Assembly (NCBI RefSeq): GCF_019635455.1
Contig: NZ_JAHBZJ010000001.1
Location: forward strand, 186,001 to 250,000
DNA from: Sphingomonas sp.
GTDB lineage: Bacteria > Pseudomonadota > Alphaproteobacteria > Sphingomonadales > Sphingomonadaceae
Length of the DNA stretch: 64,000 bases
Direction of reading: 5' to 3'
Shown: piece by piece, positions 1 through 8,501 of the stretch
How the letters are laid out: every line of letters starts with the position of its first letter
Numbering within the stretch: position 1 is the stretch's first letter
Notes under the pieces: generated by a model
Database searches by the model: none
What the model saw: the letters and a program-made list of their open reading frames with translations, nothing else
What the model was told of the DNA's origin: nothing
Program-made: the position numbers and the translations under genes

Positions 1-242
1 TTCCACGCTGTCGCCCAATCGCCTTCGCTCAAATCCTCTTTGCCTATTAACGCTCGCGCGATAGTTCGGTAAAAACGATAGCGATAATCTTCGCTTTCGA
101 TGGCAAACCCTACATAGCGGTGTGGATGATCATTCGCCGGTTCGCTAAGCAAACCGTCCGCGCCTTCGAGGAGGTAACAACTCTCACCAAGGATCAGCAG
201 TCGTCGGCTCGCGTATGATGAACCAATCCACGGTTGCCACAT
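1..242 (-). CDS. Truncated CDS, N-terminal 80 residues of an unknown protein with an LGESxY-type motif
   Basis: The reading frame opens at ATG 242-240 and runs off the left edge without a stop. The visible protein begins MWQPWIGSSYASRRLLILGE and continues with CYLLEG. A beta-strand ending in LGESxY near the N-terminus recalls a widespread uncharacterised group with a uracil-DNA-glycosylase-like fold, but this is a memory of a motif, not a search result. The stretch is clearly richer in A and T than the rest of the window. It starts 18 bases after the stop of the small membrane peptide at 261-434, so the two may be co-transcribed. Function is not assigned. Confidence 0.6.
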   Translation of the reverse strand, partial: MWQPWIGSSYASRRLLILGESCYLLEGADGLLSEPANDHPHRYVGFAIESEDYRYRFYRTIARALIGKEDLSEGDWATAW

Positions 243-260
243 TTCGCTTTTCGATCCAGC

Positions 261-434
261 TTACATTTTCGACATAACGATCAGTACAATTGCACCGTAG
301 ATCACCGTGCTGAAGACAAAGTGCGCAAAGGTGCTGTCGCGCTGTCGTTCGCTCGACACTACCTTTCCCTTGTCTGGAAAAAGGTAGTTTAGCTTAGCTA
401 GGATTCGTCCGGGTAAGTTATAAAGCCTCAGCAC
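261..434 (-). CDS. Small membrane peptide, 57 residues, unknown function
   Basis: The frame opens with GTG at 434-432, preceded eight bases upstream by GAGG, and ends at TAA 263-261. The product has a basic, amphipathic first half (motif NLPGRILAKLNYLFP around residues 6-20) followed by a charged linker. A hydrophobic segment, FVFSTVIYGAIVLIVM, occupies about residues 39-54 and would make one membrane helix near the C-terminus. The gene is followed after 18 bases by the truncated CDS at 1-242. An in-frame TGA just upstream of the GTG limits extension. Coding status rests on the plausible ribosome site, the helix and the tight spacing. There is no family recognition. Confidence 0.5.
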   Translation of the reverse strand: MLRLYNLPGRILAKLNYLFPDKGKVVSSERQRDSTFAHFVFSTVIYGAIVLIVMSKM

Positions 435-503
435 AGCCCAATCCTCACTTCATTGCCTTCCTGCGCGCCAGCAGGGTGGACCAATGAGGCGCGTGGATCA
501 TCC

Positions 504-1040
504 TCAAAACGGGTTCAGTGTGTAGCCGCGTTGCTGGAGCAGCGCGTGTGCAGTCATTGCGGAGAGGGAGAGCTTGACGCCCGGCAGCACCTGATCCTTG
601 CCGATGCCGAGCGCGGCGGCGCTCTGGCCGCACAGATAGATGTCGGCGCCCTTGTCGATCAGCTGCGCGACCAGTTTCGCGCTGGCATTGGTCGCGCCGC
701 CATATTTCCGGGCATAGGCGGCCGCATTGGCGAGATCGAACCCCGCCTTGCCATGGACGACGACCGCGACATGAATGTCCTTGAGCGGCACGCCGGCGGC
801 GGCATGCATGTTGATGAAGCGCGCGACGCTGTCCAGCCCGCGATTCACCTCCCCCGGGGCGGCGGCATCGGACAGGTCGAACGCGACCTTGAACACGGTT
901 CCGGGCGGGATCGGCAGGTCCGACTGGACGGGCGCGGTCTTGCCGAAATCGGCGAACACCGGACCGGTGCGGAACCCATCGGTCTGCGCAGCCACGGGCG
1001 TGGCGAGCAGCGCGGCGAGCAGCGTAAGGCGCCGAGTCAC
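504..1040 (-). CDS. DsrE-family protein with signal peptide
   Basis: The 178-residue product starts with GTG at 1040. A cleavable signal peptide (MTRRLTLLAALLATPVAAQ) implies export to the periplasm. The mature part has the DsrE/DsrF-like pattern: a strand leading to HVAVVVHGKAGFDL, then LIDKGADIYLCGQSAAALGI carrying the single conserved cysteine, and a terminal HALLQQRGYTLNPF. DsrE-like folds are linked to sulfur relay, but the exported single-domain members have no defined role. The start overlaps the stop of the upstream unknown gene by a GTGA junction, so it is the last gene of the ruvA unit. Family call is good; function is open. Confidence 0.75.
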   Translation of the reverse strand: MTRRLTLLAALLATPVAAQTDGFRTGPVFADFGKTAPVQSDLPIPPGTVFKVAFDLSDAAAPGEVNRGLDSVARFINMHAAAGVPLKDIHVAVVVHGKAGFDLANAAAYARKYGGATNASAKLVAQLIDKGADIYLCGQSAAALGIGKDQVLPGVKLSLSAMTAHALLQQRGYTLNPF

Positions 1041-1396
1041 CGCTGCCCCCGCGCGAAATGGTCGTCCGCGATACCCACGATCGTATCGAGGCTTTCGAGC
1101 AGCACCGTCTTGGTCGGCTCATCCAGACCACCGGCGGTCGCCTCTGCGAATGTCGCAGTTCGTGCCATCAATTCGTCGAACCGACGATGATCCCCATCAG
1201 CCAGCTCCGCCAGAAGCATGCCGGAAAAGATATTCGACACGCCCGCACTCGCGATGGTGCCAACGAGGGGTTCCTGCAACGTCTGCATGACCCCCTCCAG
1301 CATCTCAACTCGATCGCCGAGATTCTCGATAAGGCTAGACATGTTTTGAACGGCATCCCCCAGCAAGGTCAGGATCTGTTGCTCTGAACTGTTCAT
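1037..1396 (-). CDS. Unknown 119-residue protein between ruvA and the DsrE gene
   Basis: The start is taken as ATG 1396 (MNSSEQQILTLLGD), ten bases after the ruvA stop, preceded by a GAAGGGTGCGC ribosome site. A longer frame to 1477 would overlap ruvA and has no family support. The protein is acidic and predicted to be mostly helical, with heptad-like leucines in LIENLGDRVEMLEGVMQTLQ (about 24-43). There is no signal peptide and no cysteine motif. Its stop shares four bases with the DsrE gene start. It is not recognised. Position suggests translational coupling in a ruvA-orf-dsrE unit. Confidence 0.6.
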   Translation of the reverse strand: MNSSEQQILTLLGDAVQNMSSLIENLGDRVEMLEGVMQTLQEPLVGTIASAGVSNIFSGMLLAELADGDHRRFDELMARTATFAEATAGGLDEPTKTVLLESLDTIVGIADDHFARGQR

Positions 1397-1406
1397 CGCG
1401 CACCCT

Positions 1407-2003
1407 TCATTTCGCTGCCTTTCGCAGTGCCAGTCGCACCAGCGCGTCAAGGGTGGCGCCGGCGCCCAATTCGTCATTTGCGGCGTTCACCGCCGCGCTC
1501 GCCTCGGCAGGTTTGAAGCCCAGATTGAGCAGTGCGGACACCGCATCGTTCGCCGCGCCGCTGGCCGGTGCCATCGCGCCCGCCCCGCCGCCAAGCGCGA
1601 TCCCGCCGGCCTTGTCCTTCAGTTCGTTGACGATGCGCTGGGCCAGTTTCGGCCCGACGCCGTTGGCGCGCGCGATCATCGCCGCGTCGGCGCGCGCGAT
1701 CGCCGTCTGCACCTCGTCCGGCGACAGGATCGAGAGAATCGCCAGCGCGACCTTTGCCCCCACCCCCTGCACACCGGTGAGCAGGCGGAACCAGTCACGC
1801 TCCCCTGCGCTGGCAAAGCCCATCAGGCGGATCGAATCCTCAGCCACCAGCATTTCGGTGTGAACGGTGACAAACGCGCCGAGCTCGCCGAGCGCGGCCA
1901 GCGTCTTCGCCGAAGCGCCGACCAGATAGCCGACCCCGTTCACGTCGATCACCGCATGGTCGATCCCGGTCGAAGCCAGATTTCCGCTGAGATGCGCGAT
2001 CAT
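1407..2003 (-). CDS. ruvA: Holliday junction branch migration protein RuvA
   Basis: The 198-residue protein has the usual RuvA length. Residues 1-63 form the OB-fold ([11 protein letters not shown], then [10 protein letters not shown]). Two helix-hairpin-helix motifs follow: GVQGVGAK at 77-84 and GVGPKLAQR at 115-123. A flexible linker rich in glycine and alanine leads to the RuvB-contacting domain III at about 150-198 ([15 protein letters not shown]). RuvA binds four-way junctions as a tetramer and loads the RuvB motor. ruvC lies upstream on the same strand but is separated by an opposite-strand gene. ruvB does not follow ruvA here, which is unlike the common ruvCAB order. Confidence 0.96.
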   Translation of the reverse strand: MIAHLSGNLASTGIDHAVIDVNGVGYLVGASAKTLAALGELGAFVTVHTEMLVAEDSIRLMGFASAGERDWFRLLTGVQGVGAKVALAILSILSPDEVQTAIARADAAMIARANGVGPKLAQRIVNELKDKAGGIALGGGAGAMAPASGAANDAVSALLNLGFKPAEASAAVNAANDELGAGATLDALVRLALRKAAK

Positions 2004-2229
2004 GGCGCGGCATTCCGCTGGCCGAACGGGACGATCCCATCGCGTCGATACCCCCTGCCCGGGCGTGTGGAAGCCGGGGGACGCGCGCGCATCGCGGGTG
2101 AACTCGGTCGGTCGGTCGGCATCGACGGTACATAAGCAGAACGTCGCCGGCTAGGGAAGCGAAAAGGCGCGCGCGTCCCCTTGGCCAGGCGCGGGGCCGC
2201 CCCATCTGTTCGGGCGAAGGGGAAATGCG

Positions 2230-2679
2230 ATGCTGGCGATGACGATGGTGCTGGTCTGGGCGGCGCTGGTGATTGCCGGCCCGACGCGGACCGGATCGGT
2301 GATGCGCGCGATTCTGGTCGAGCGGCCCGCGCGCTGGCTCGGTCGGTTCACGCGCGGGCAGGTGATCGTGCTGGGCGGTGCGGTCCTGTTCGGCGCGCTG
2401 CTGTTCTGGATCATGGAGGAAGAGGGGTTGCGGCTCGCGAGCATGTACGCGCCCGACCTGATGGCATTGGCGGCAAGTGCCGAGTTCACCACGGCGATCG
2501 ACGCGATCATGGTCGCGATCCTCACCGCCGGATCGCTGCGGCTGCGCGGCATCGGGGGATGGATCGGCGCGCGCCTGTCACGGCCACGCGTGCGGACGGC
2601 GCGACGGGGGCGGCGAACGCGCCGGGTTCCACCCCCAGCGAATGACGACGACCGAGCGGTGACGGCGCGCGCCGCCTGA
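2230..2679 (+). CDS. Hypothetical inner-membrane protein, 149 residues
   Basis: ATG 2230 follows a GAAGGGGAAATGCG ribosome site. Three hydrophobic segments are visible: about 1-17, 46-62 (VIVLGGAVLFGALLFWI) and 85-100. The C-terminal 35 residues are strongly basic and arginine-rich (RTARRGRRTRR), then DDD, which suggests a cytoplasmic tail. The gene sits alone on the plus strand between ruvA and ruvC, interrupting what is usually a contiguous unit. It resembles small, poorly conserved sphingomonad membrane proteins without an assigned role. The C-terminal region is low-complexity and the true end of the conserved part may be near residue 110. Confidence 0.6.
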   Translation: MLAMTMVLVWAALVIAGPTRTGSVMRAILVERPARWLGRFTRGQVIVLGGAVLFGALLFWIMEEEGLRLASMYAPDLMALAASAEFTTAIDAIMVAILTAGSLRLRGIGGWIGARLSRPRVRTARRGRRTRRVPPPANDDDRAVTARAA

Positions 2680-2774
2680 CCATCGGCGCCGCCGGGCCGC
2701 TGTGGCCGGTCAAAGCCGACCCGGCACCGATGCGCCGCCGGGATCATGATCCCGTTGCGGCCCTGGATAACGGG

Positions 2775-3263
2775 TCAGCGTTGCAGCCCGCGCGCGCTGG
2801 CGAGATGATGCGCGTGGCAGATCGCGACCGCCAGCGCATCGGCGGCGTCGGGTCCGTCGATCTTCACGCCGGGCAGCAGGCGCGCGACCATGGCATGCAC
2901 CTGCGCCTTTTCGGCATTGCCGGTGCCGACCACCGCCTTTTTGACCAGCCGCGCGGCATATTCGCCGACCTCAAGGCCGGCGCGCGCGGCGGCGCAGATG
3001 ACGACGCCCCGCGCCTGCCCCAGCTTCAGCGTCGATTGCGGGTTGGCGTTGACGAACACCTCCTCCACCGCCGCCGCATCGGGCGCGCGGTCGGCGATCA
3101 GCGCGACAAGCTGCATGTCCAGGTGCGCGAGCCGGCGCGGCAGCGGCGCCGCGCTGTCGGTTCGCAGCCGCCCGTTGGCGAGGTGCGACAGGCGGTTGCC
3201 CTCGGCGTGGATCAGGCCCCAGCCGGTCGTGCCAAGTCCGGGGTCGAGGCCGAGCAGGATCAT
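2775..3263 (-). CDS. ruvC: Crossover junction endodeoxyribonuclease RuvC
   Basis: The 162-residue RNase H-fold resolvase cuts Holliday junctions. Catalytic acids are in place: Asp7 (GLDPG), Glu67/68 (AVEEVF), and Asp139 and Asp142 (GPDAADALA), matching the DDE-D pattern of the family. The protein starts directly with [16 protein letters not shown], so the ATG at 3263 is secure. Its neighbours are yebC upstream (after an opposite-strand gene) and ruvA downstream (after another). The usual yebC-ruvC-ruvA order is therefore kept but each junction is interrupted. Confidence 0.96.
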   Translation of the reverse strand: MILLGLDPGLGTTGWGLIHAEGNRLSHLANGRLRTDSAAPLPRRLAHLDMQLVALIADRAPDAAAVEEVFVNANPQSTLKLGQARGVVICAAARAGLEVGEYAARLVKKAVVGTGNAEKAQVHAMVARLLPGVKIDGPDAADALAVAICHAHHLASARGLQR

Positions 3264-3366
3264 GGCGCGGGTTCCTAATCGGTTGGCGCGGCCAAGACCA
3301 GCGGGCGCGGGAAGCTTCTCTTAACCCCATACCCATTATGACGGACATCGAAATAAGGGGAGCGAC

Positions 3367-3882
3367 GTGTCCAATCTGGAAGTGTTTTTCGCCGAACACC
3401 GGCGGTTGCGCGCCTGCAACGCGGAAATGGCCGCGTTCGCGCGACAACTTGCCGGCCCGGCGACGGAGATTCTCAACGACGCGCGCTGGCGCTTCACCCG
3501 CACCTTGCTGCGAACGTTGACGATGAAGGATCGCCTGGTCTTTCCCCGGCTGCGGCTGCATCCCGATCCGACGGCGCGCGAAACCGCCGACCGCTTCGCC
3601 ACATCGACCGTGGCCGATTACGAACGCTTTGCGAACCATACGCGCAGGTTTCCGCCGGAAATGGCATCGACCGACTGGCGCAGCTACGCCGCCGCCGTGC
3701 GCATGCGCACCGCCGAGATGGACGAGCGGATGACGCGCGAGGAAACCGAACTCTTCCCGCTCCTCGCCGACGCGCCGGAAGTCGATGCGGGCCGCAACCT
3801 GACCGATATCAACTGGGCGGCGGATGGCTGGCGGGTGCGCGAATTGCTGGGGATCGACAAGGGCGGCGCCGAAGCGGCGTAA
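3367..3882 (+). CDS. Hemerythrin (HHE)-domain-like protein with non-canonical ligands
   Basis: The start is GTG 3367 after AAGGGGAGCGAC. The 171-residue protein is all-helical, with the HHE-repeat pattern EHRRLR (10-15), a second helix ending LVFPRL (57-62), NHTRRFP (90-96) and TREETELFPLL (123-133). In typical bacterial hemerythrins the helix before xFPxL carries H-x-x-x-E. Here the first such site reads TMKDRLVFP and the second RMTREETELFP, so several iron-binding histidines are missing. It may keep the fold without a full diiron site. A single plus-strand gene, it lies between ruvC and yebC. Confidence 0.7.
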   Translation: MSNLEVFFAEHRRLRACNAEMAAFARQLAGPATEILNDARWRFTRTLLRTLTMKDRLVFPRLRLHPDPTARETADRFATSTVADYERFANHTRRFPPEMASTDWRSYAAAVRMRTAEMDERMTREETELFPLLADAPEVDAGRNLTDINWAADGWRVRELLGIDKGGAEAA

Positions 3883-3914
3883 CCCGCAGTCCCCGATCGC
3901 GCCGGCGGAAAAGC

Positions 3915-4658
3915 TCAGCCCAGCTTTTCCATCACCTCGTCCGAAACCTCGTAATTGCCCCACACGGTCTGGACGTCGTCATCGTCGTCGAGCGTGTCGA
4001 TCAGCTTGAACAGCGTCGCGGCGTCGTTTTCATCGACCTCGACCATCACCTGCGGACGCCAGGCGAGTTTCGCGCCCTCCGCCTCGCCCAGCGCCTGCTC
4101 GAGCGCGCCGGCGACTTCGTGCAGCGAATCGGCGGCGGTCCAGATTTCGTGTCCGTCCTCACTCGACGTCACATCTTCCGCGCCGGCTTCGAGCGCCGCC
4201 TCGAACACCTTTTCGGCGTCGCCCGCGCCGGCCGGATAATTGATCAGCCCCACCCGGTCGAAGCCGTGGCTGACCGAACCGGCGGTGCCGAGGTTGCCGC
4301 CATTCTTGCTCACCGCGGTGCGGACATTGGTGGCCGTGCGGTTGCGATTGTCGGTCAGCGCCTCGATGATGAGCGCGACGCCGCCGGGGCCAAAGCCCTC
4401 ATAGCGGATTTCCTCGTAATTCTCGGTATCCCCCTTGCTCGCCTTGTCGATCGCGCGGGCGATATTGTCCTTGGGCATCGACTGCGCCTTGGCGGCATTC
4501 ACCGCGGCGCGCAGGCGCGGGTTCATGTCCGGATCGGGGGTTCCCATCTTGGCCGCGACGGTGATTTCGCGGCTCAGCTTTGAGAACATGCTGGAGCGCT
4601 TCTTATCCTGCGCGCCCTTGCGGTGCATGATGTTCTTGAATTTGGAATGGCCTGCCAT
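3915..4658 (-). CDS. yebC: YebC/PmpR-family protein (TACO1-like)
   Basis: The 247-residue protein has the standard YebC start ([20 protein letters not shown]), the [13 protein letters not shown] helix, [21 protein letters not shown] around 47-67, and the acidic C-terminal part ending [20 protein letters not shown]. Members bind DNA as regulators in some bacteria, and others help ribosomes pass polyproline stretches. Either role is possible here. It is preceded by a large inverted repeat (4685-4748) between it and sspB that would sit in its leader RNA. Identity is secure; the molecular role is not decided by sequence. Confidence 0.95.
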   Translation of the reverse strand: MAGHSKFKNIMHRKGAQDKKRSSMFSKLSREITVAAKMGTPDPDMNPRLRAAVNAAKAQSMPKDNIARAIDKASKGDTENYEEIRYEGFGPGGVALIIEALTDNRNRTATNVRTAVSKNGGNLGTAGSVSHGFDRVGLINYPAGAGDAEKVFEAALEAGAEDVTSSEDGHEIWTAADSLHEVAGALEQALGEAEGAKLAWRPQVMVEVDENDAATLFKLIDTLDDDDDVQTVWGNYEVSDEVMEKLG

Positions 4659-4684
4659 CTTGGTCTCTGGTTCTGGGCGGTTCC

Positions 4685-4748
4685 GGCCCGCTCCCCACCC
4701 GGCTACCCAGCGCCAGTATCCTGTGGGTGGCCGGTGGGAGAGCGGGCC
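4685..4748 (-). repeat. Long imperfect inverted repeat in the sspB-yebC gap (leader hairpin)
   Basis: Two 25-base arms, 4685-4709 and 4724-4748, are near-perfect reverse complements (22 of 25 positions pair, counting one G-U) around a 14-base loop. The hairpin is very GC-rich. On the minus strand it ends 26 bases before the yebC start codon and is not followed by a U-run, so it does not look like a simple terminator. It could be a structured 5' leader, a processing site or a degenerate extragenic palindrome. Confidence 0.75.
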
Positions 4749-4819
4749 GGCGCCGAAGCTTGAAAAAGGATGCGCGTCTCTAGGACAGCGGCGCGACGGG
4801 CCGCAAGGGGGGTCGCGCC

Positions 4820-5305
4820 CTACTTCTTGCGCTTGAAATCCACCGCGACGACATTCGATCCGTCCTCGACCGGTTCGGCGACCGGGGGACCGTCATTCTC
4901 CGCCTCGTCATGGGGTTCGGGACCGTCCGGATCCTCGGCGGCCTGGAACCGCAGTTCGAAATTCACCGCCGGATCGTGGAAGCCGGTCACCGCGGAAAAG
5001 GGAATGTCGAGCTGTGCCGGAATCTGGTTGAAGCTCAGGCCCACGGAGAAGCGTTCGTCATCGACCTTCAGATCCCAGAATCGGTGTTGGAGGACGATCG
5101 TCATCTCGTCGGGGAAACGCTCGATGAGCCGGTCGGGGATGCTTACCCCCGCCGCCTGCGTCTTAAACGTGATGTAGAAATGATGCACGCCGGGCAGCGC
5201 GCCAGTGGCTGCGACCTGCCCCAGCACGCGACCGACGACCGCGCGCAGCGCCTCCTGCACGATCTCGTCATAGGGAATCAGGCTGTCAGGTACGGTACCG
5301 GTCAT
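4820..5305 (-). CDS. sspB: SspB-family ClpXP adaptor (stringent starvation protein B)
   Basis: The start is taken at ATG 5305 ([20 protein letters not shown]) because GGGAG precedes it closely; the frame extends 12 codons further without support. The 161-residue product has the alphaproteobacterial SspB pattern: [22 protein letters not shown] (about 39-51), then FDEM-type [16 protein letters not shown] and [18 protein letters not shown]. An acidic, disordered region follows, and the tail [10 protein letters not shown] would contact ClpX. SspB tethers ssrA-tagged peptides to ClpXP. Confidence 0.92.
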   Translation of the reverse strand: MTGTVPDSLIPYDEIVQEALRAVVGRVLGQVAATGALPGVHHFYITFKTQAAGVSIPDRLIERFPDEMTIVLQHRFWDLKVDDERFSVGLSFNQIPAQLDIPFSAVTGFHDPAVNFELRFQAAEDPDGPEPHDEAENDGPPVAEPVEDGSNVVAVDFKRKK

Positions 5306-5409
5306 GGCTCCCTTGCCTAACGGTCCGCTCGCGCCGGTCAAGATTAGTTACGGGCGCGGCCAAGTTCGCGCATCATTGCATGGGCGTGACGGGACGCTAT
5401 GGAGCGGCC

Positions 5410-5997
5410 ATGCGCACCGCCACGATCAGCCGCAAGACCAGCGAGACCTCGGTCGATGTGACCGTGAACCTGGATGGCAGCGGCAGCTATGCGATCTCCA
5501 CCGGGATCGGCTTTTTCGACCATATGCTGGAGCAGCTGTCGCGACATTCGCTGATCGATCTGGACGTGAAGACGGTCGGCGACCTGCATATCGACCAGCA
5601 CCACACGGTCGAGGATACCGGCCTGGCGATCGGGGAGGCGGTGGCCCGGGCGCTGGGCGACAAGCGCGGCATCCGCCGCTATGCCGATGCGCTCAGCCCG
5701 ATGGACGAGACGCTGACCCGCGTCGCGATCGACATTTCCGGCCGCCCGTTCCTCGTCTGGAAGACGCAGTTCAGCCAGAAGCGGCTGGGCGAGATGGACA
5801 CCGAGATGTTCGAGCACTGGTTCCACAGCTTTACGCAGACCGCCGGCGTCACCCTGCATGTCGAGACGCTGTACGGCACCAACAACCACCATATCGCCGA
5901 GGCCGCGTTCAAGGGGCTGGCCCGCGCGCTGCGTCAGGCGGTGGAGATCGATCCGCGCAAGGCCGATGCGATCCCCTCCACCAAGGGGTCGCTGTAG
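5410..5997 (+). CDS. hisB: Imidazoleglycerol-phosphate dehydratase
   Basis: HisB removes water from imidazole-glycerol phosphate in histidine synthesis. The start is placed at ATG 5410 ([13 protein letters not shown]), giving 195 residues, the normal length of the monofunctional enzyme; an ATG ten codons upstream is less likely. Two metal-binding repeats are visible, [12 protein letters not shown] around 60-71 and [12 protein letters not shown] around 158-169, with GIGFFDHML at 32-40. It is the first gene of the his unit in this window; the next start is two bases beyond its stop. Confidence 0.96.
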   Translation: MRTATISRKTSETSVDVTVNLDGSGSYAISTGIGFFDHMLEQLSRHSLIDLDVKTVGDLHIDQHHTVEDTGLAIGEAVARALGDKRGIRRYADALSPMDETLTRVAIDISGRPFLVWKTQFSQKRLGEMDTEMFEHWFHSFTQTAGVTLHVETLYGTNNHHIAEAAFKGLARALRQAVEIDPRKADAIPSTKGSL

Positions 5998-5999
5998 CC

Positions 6000-6308
6000 A
6001 TGGCGCGGGTTGGCGGCGCACCGGTCTGCGTCATCACGCTCACCTATGTCGCGGAAATCGGGGCGGTGGACGCGCAGATGGCGGCACATGTCGCCTGGCT
6101 GGAACAGGGGTTCGCACAGGGCCTGTTCCTGCTCGCCGGGCGCCAGGTGCCACGAACCGGCGGCATGATCGTATGTCGCGGCACCCGCGCCGAGGTCGAG
6201 GCGCTGGCGACGACCGACCCCTTCGTGACCAGCGGGGTCGCCGAATTCGCGGTGGTGGAGATCGCCGCCAGCTTCGCCGCCGACGCGCTCGCGCCGCTTC
6301 TTTCATGA
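6000..6308 (+). CDS. YciI-family protein embedded in the his operon
   Basis: The 102-residue protein starts at ATG 6000, two bases after the hisB stop, and overlaps hisH by an ATGA junction. The ferredoxin-like YciI pattern is present: a strand [32 protein letters not shown] (about 27-47) with the conserved His, GGMIVCRG, and the [12 protein letters not shown] motif that contains the family's conserved Asp. YciI proteins have proposed lyase or hydrolase activity; the substrate is unknown. Its placement suggests a link to histidine intermediates, which is only inference. Confidence 0.85.
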   Translation: MARVGGAPVCVITLTYVAEIGAVDAQMAAHVAWLEQGFAQGLFLLAGRQVPRTGGMIVCRGTRAEVEALATTDPFVTSGVAEFAVVEIAASFAADALAPLLS

Positions 6309-6904
6309 CGGTCGCGCTGATCGATTACGGGGCGGGCAACCTTCATTCGGTCCACAATGCGCTGAAGGCGGCGGGCGCGACCTCGATCGCGGTCACCGCC
6401 GATCCCGACGTCCTGGCCCGCGCCGAACGGGTGGTCCTGCCCGGCGTCGGCGCATTCGGCGCGTGCGCGGCGGGGTTACGCGCGATTCCCGGCATGGTCG
6501 AGGCGATGGAAGAGCGGGTCGTGCGGCGCGGCGCACCGTTTCTGGGCGTGTGCGTCGGCATGCAGCTGCTGGCGACAACCGGCGAGGAACATGGCGTCCA
6601 TGCCGGGCTTGGCTGGCTCGACGGCACCGTCGCCCAGCTTTCCGCGCACGACGTGCATGTGCCGCATATGGGGTGGAACGATGTCGTCCCCCGTGTTCCC
6701 CACCCGCTGATCGCACCGGGCGAAGCCTATTTCCTGCACAGTTTCGCCTATTCCGGCGCCGGGGTGCTGGCCACCACCGACCATGGCGGGCCGGTCGCCG
6801 CCGCGATCGGACGCGACAATATCGTCGGGGTGCAGTTCCACCCCGAAAAGAGCCAGCGTTACGGGCTGGCGTTGCTCGAAAGGTTTCTTGCGTGGCGTCC
6901 CTGA
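6305..6904 (+). CDS. hisH: Imidazole glycerol phosphate synthase glutaminase subunit
   Basis: The 199-residue class I glutamine amidotransferase releases ammonia for HisF. The triad is complete: Cys83 in [10 protein letters not shown], His179 and Glu181 in [10 protein letters not shown]. The N-terminus [13 protein letters not shown] is typical of HisH. The gene overlaps the YciI gene by four bases, and hisA starts inside its last codons. With HisF it forms the heterodimer that makes imidazole-glycerol phosphate and AICAR. Confidence 0.97.
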   Translation: MTVALIDYGAGNLHSVHNALKAAGATSIAVTADPDVLARAERVVLPGVGAFGACAAGLRAIPGMVEAMEERVVRRGAPFLGVCVGMQLLATTGEEHGVHAGLGWLDGTVAQLSAHDVHVPHMGWNDVVPRVPHPLIAPGEAYFLHSFAYSGAGVLATTDHGGPVAAAIGRDNIVGVQFHPEKSQRYGLALLERFLAWRP

Positions 6905-7617
6905 TCGTCTTTCCCGCCATCGACCTGAAAGCCGGACAGGTGGTGCGGCTGGCCGAAGGAGACATGGCCCGCGCCACCGTTTACGGCGAGAATCCGGCGG
7001 CACAGGCGGCGGCGTTCGCCAGCGCCGGTGCGCGGCACCTGCACGTCGTCGATCTGGACGGCGCGTTTGCGGGCGAATCGATCAATGGCGGCGCGGTGGC
7101 GGCGATCGTCGCGCGCTTTCCGGGCAAGGTTCAGCTGGGCGGCGGCATCCGCAACCGCGCGGCGGTGGAGGCATGGCTCGACATCGGGGTGGATCGCGTG
7201 GTGATCGGCACGGCCGCGCTGGAGGATCCCGATTTCGTGCGCGCGGCGGCGGCGGCGCATCCGGGCCGGATCGTCGTCGCGGTCGATGCCCGCGATGGTT
7301 TCGTCGCGACCAAGGGATGGGCCGATGTCTCGACCGTGGCGGTCGCGGAGCTGGGCAAGCGGTTCGAGGATGCCGGGGTCGCCGCGCTTCTGTTCACCGA
7401 TGTCGGGCGCGACGGCCTGCTGAAGGGGTGCAATGTCGAGGCCACGGTCGCGCTCGCCGCCGAAGTCTCGATCCCGGTGATCGCGAGCGGTGGCGTGGCG
7501 GGGCTTGAGGATATCCGGGCGCTGGTCGGCCAACCGGGGATCGAAGGCGTCATCACCGGCCGCGCGCTGTATGACGGACGGCTCGACCTGGCCGAGGCGC
7601 TGAAGGCCGCCGCATGA
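6892..7617 (+). CDS. hisA: Phosphoribosylformimino-5-aminoimidazole carboxamide ribotide isomerase
   Basis: The (beta-alpha)8 barrel opens with the HisA signature [14 protein letters not shown]. No ATG is available, so the start is GTG 6892, which overlaps hisH by 13 bases and gives 241 residues. The catalytic acids are Asp11 (AIDL) and Asp132 (AVDARDG). Phosphate-binding glycine turns are GGGIRN near 83-88 and [10 protein letters not shown] near the C-terminus. The enzyme performs the Amadori rearrangement of ProFAR. Confidence 0.96.
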   Translation: MASLIVFPAIDLKAGQVVRLAEGDMARATVYGENPAAQAAAFASAGARHLHVVDLDGAFAGESINGGAVAAIVARFPGKVQLGGGIRNRAAVEAWLDIGVDRVVIGTAALEDPDFVRAAAAAHPGRIVVAVDARDGFVATKGWADVSTVAVAELGKRFEDAGVAALLFTDVGRDGLLKGCNVEATVALAAEVSIPVIASGGVAGLEDIRALVGQPGIEGVITGRALYDGRLDLAEALKAAA

Positions 7618-8381
7618 CCGTCCGCGCGCGCGTCATCCCCTGTCTCGACGTGGCGAATGGCCGCGTCGTGAAGGGCGTGAACTTCGTCGATCTCAAGGAC
7701 GCGGGCGATCCGGTCGAACAGGCGCGCGCCTATGATGCGGCGGGCGCGGACGAGCTTTGCTTTCTGGACATCACCGCCAGCCATGAGGCGCGCGGGACGA
7801 TGCTGGACGTGGTGCGCCGGACCGCAGAGGTGTGCTTCATGCCGCTCACCGTCGGCGGCGGCGTACGGGGCGTGGACGACGCGCGCGCGCTGCTGCTTGC
7901 CGGAGCGGACAAGGTTGCGGTCAATTCCGCCGCCGTCACCCGACCGGAGATCGTCGCCGAAATTGCCGAGCGGATGGGCCGCCAGTGCGTCGTCGCATCG
8001 GTGGACGCGCGGCGGGTCGCGGCCGGGCGGTGGGAAGTGTTCACCCATGGCGGACGCAGGCCGACCGGCATCGACGCCGTCAGCCATGCGCTGAACCTCG
8101 CCCGGCTGGGCGCGGGCGAACTGTTGCTCACATCGATGGACCGCGACGGCACGCGGGACGGGTACGACCTCGACCTGGTCCGCACGATCGCCGATCAGGT
8201 CGATGTGCCGGTCATCGCATCGGGCGGGGTGGGTCATCTGGACCATCTGGTCGCCGGCATCCGCGACGGCCATGCGAGCGCGGTTCTTGCCGCATCGATC
8301 TTTCATTTCGGCGAAGCGAGCATCGGCGACGCGCATGCCGCGCTCGCCGCCGCCGGCATTCCGGTGCGCACCGTCGGTTAA
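7614..8381 (+). CDS. hisF: Imidazole glycerol phosphate synthase cyclase subunit
   Basis: The 255-residue barrel starts by ATGA overlap with hisA. Catalytic Asp12 lies in [15 protein letters not shown] and Asp131 in ASVDARR. Other marks are [23 protein letters not shown] and the ammonia-channel end [12 protein letters not shown]. It accepts ammonia from HisH and closes the imidazole ring. After hisF, 120 bases lead to two small exported peptide genes before hisE. Confidence 0.97.
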   Translation: MTVRARVIPCLDVANGRVVKGVNFVDLKDAGDPVEQARAYDAAGADELCFLDITASHEARGTMLDVVRRTAEVCFMPLTVGGGVRGVDDARALLLAGADKVAVNSAAVTRPEIVAEIAERMGRQCVVASVDARRVAAGRWEVFTHGGRRPTGIDAVSHALNLARLGAGELLLTSMDRDGTRDGYDLDLVRTIADQVDVPVIASGGVGHLDHLVAGIRDGHASAVLAASIFHFGEASIGDAHAALAAAGIPVRTVG

Positions 8382-8501
8382 TTTGACAGTTACCGCATCG
8401 GCGCGCGGGACGTTAACCAGTCGGGCGCCCGAAACCCGCGCGTTCGGCGGAACTGGCCGCGATGTTGCTTTGGAATGGATGTCACGAAACAGGAGACAGC
8501 C

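Noticed and set aside
445..1131. Minus-strand 228-codon frame over the DsrE gene
   Set aside because: The DsrE frame has a signal peptide and family pattern; this one is arginine-rich without motifs. Its last 18 residues could be a peptide but have no support.
2971..3963. Minus-strand 330-codon frame covering ruvC and the hemerythrin-like gene
   Set aside because: It overlaps two genes with clear motifs in other frames and shows low-complexity arginine/glycine composition.
4685..4748. Rho-independent terminator for sspB
   Set aside because: There is no T-run after the stem on the minus strand, so it was listed as an inverted repeat only.
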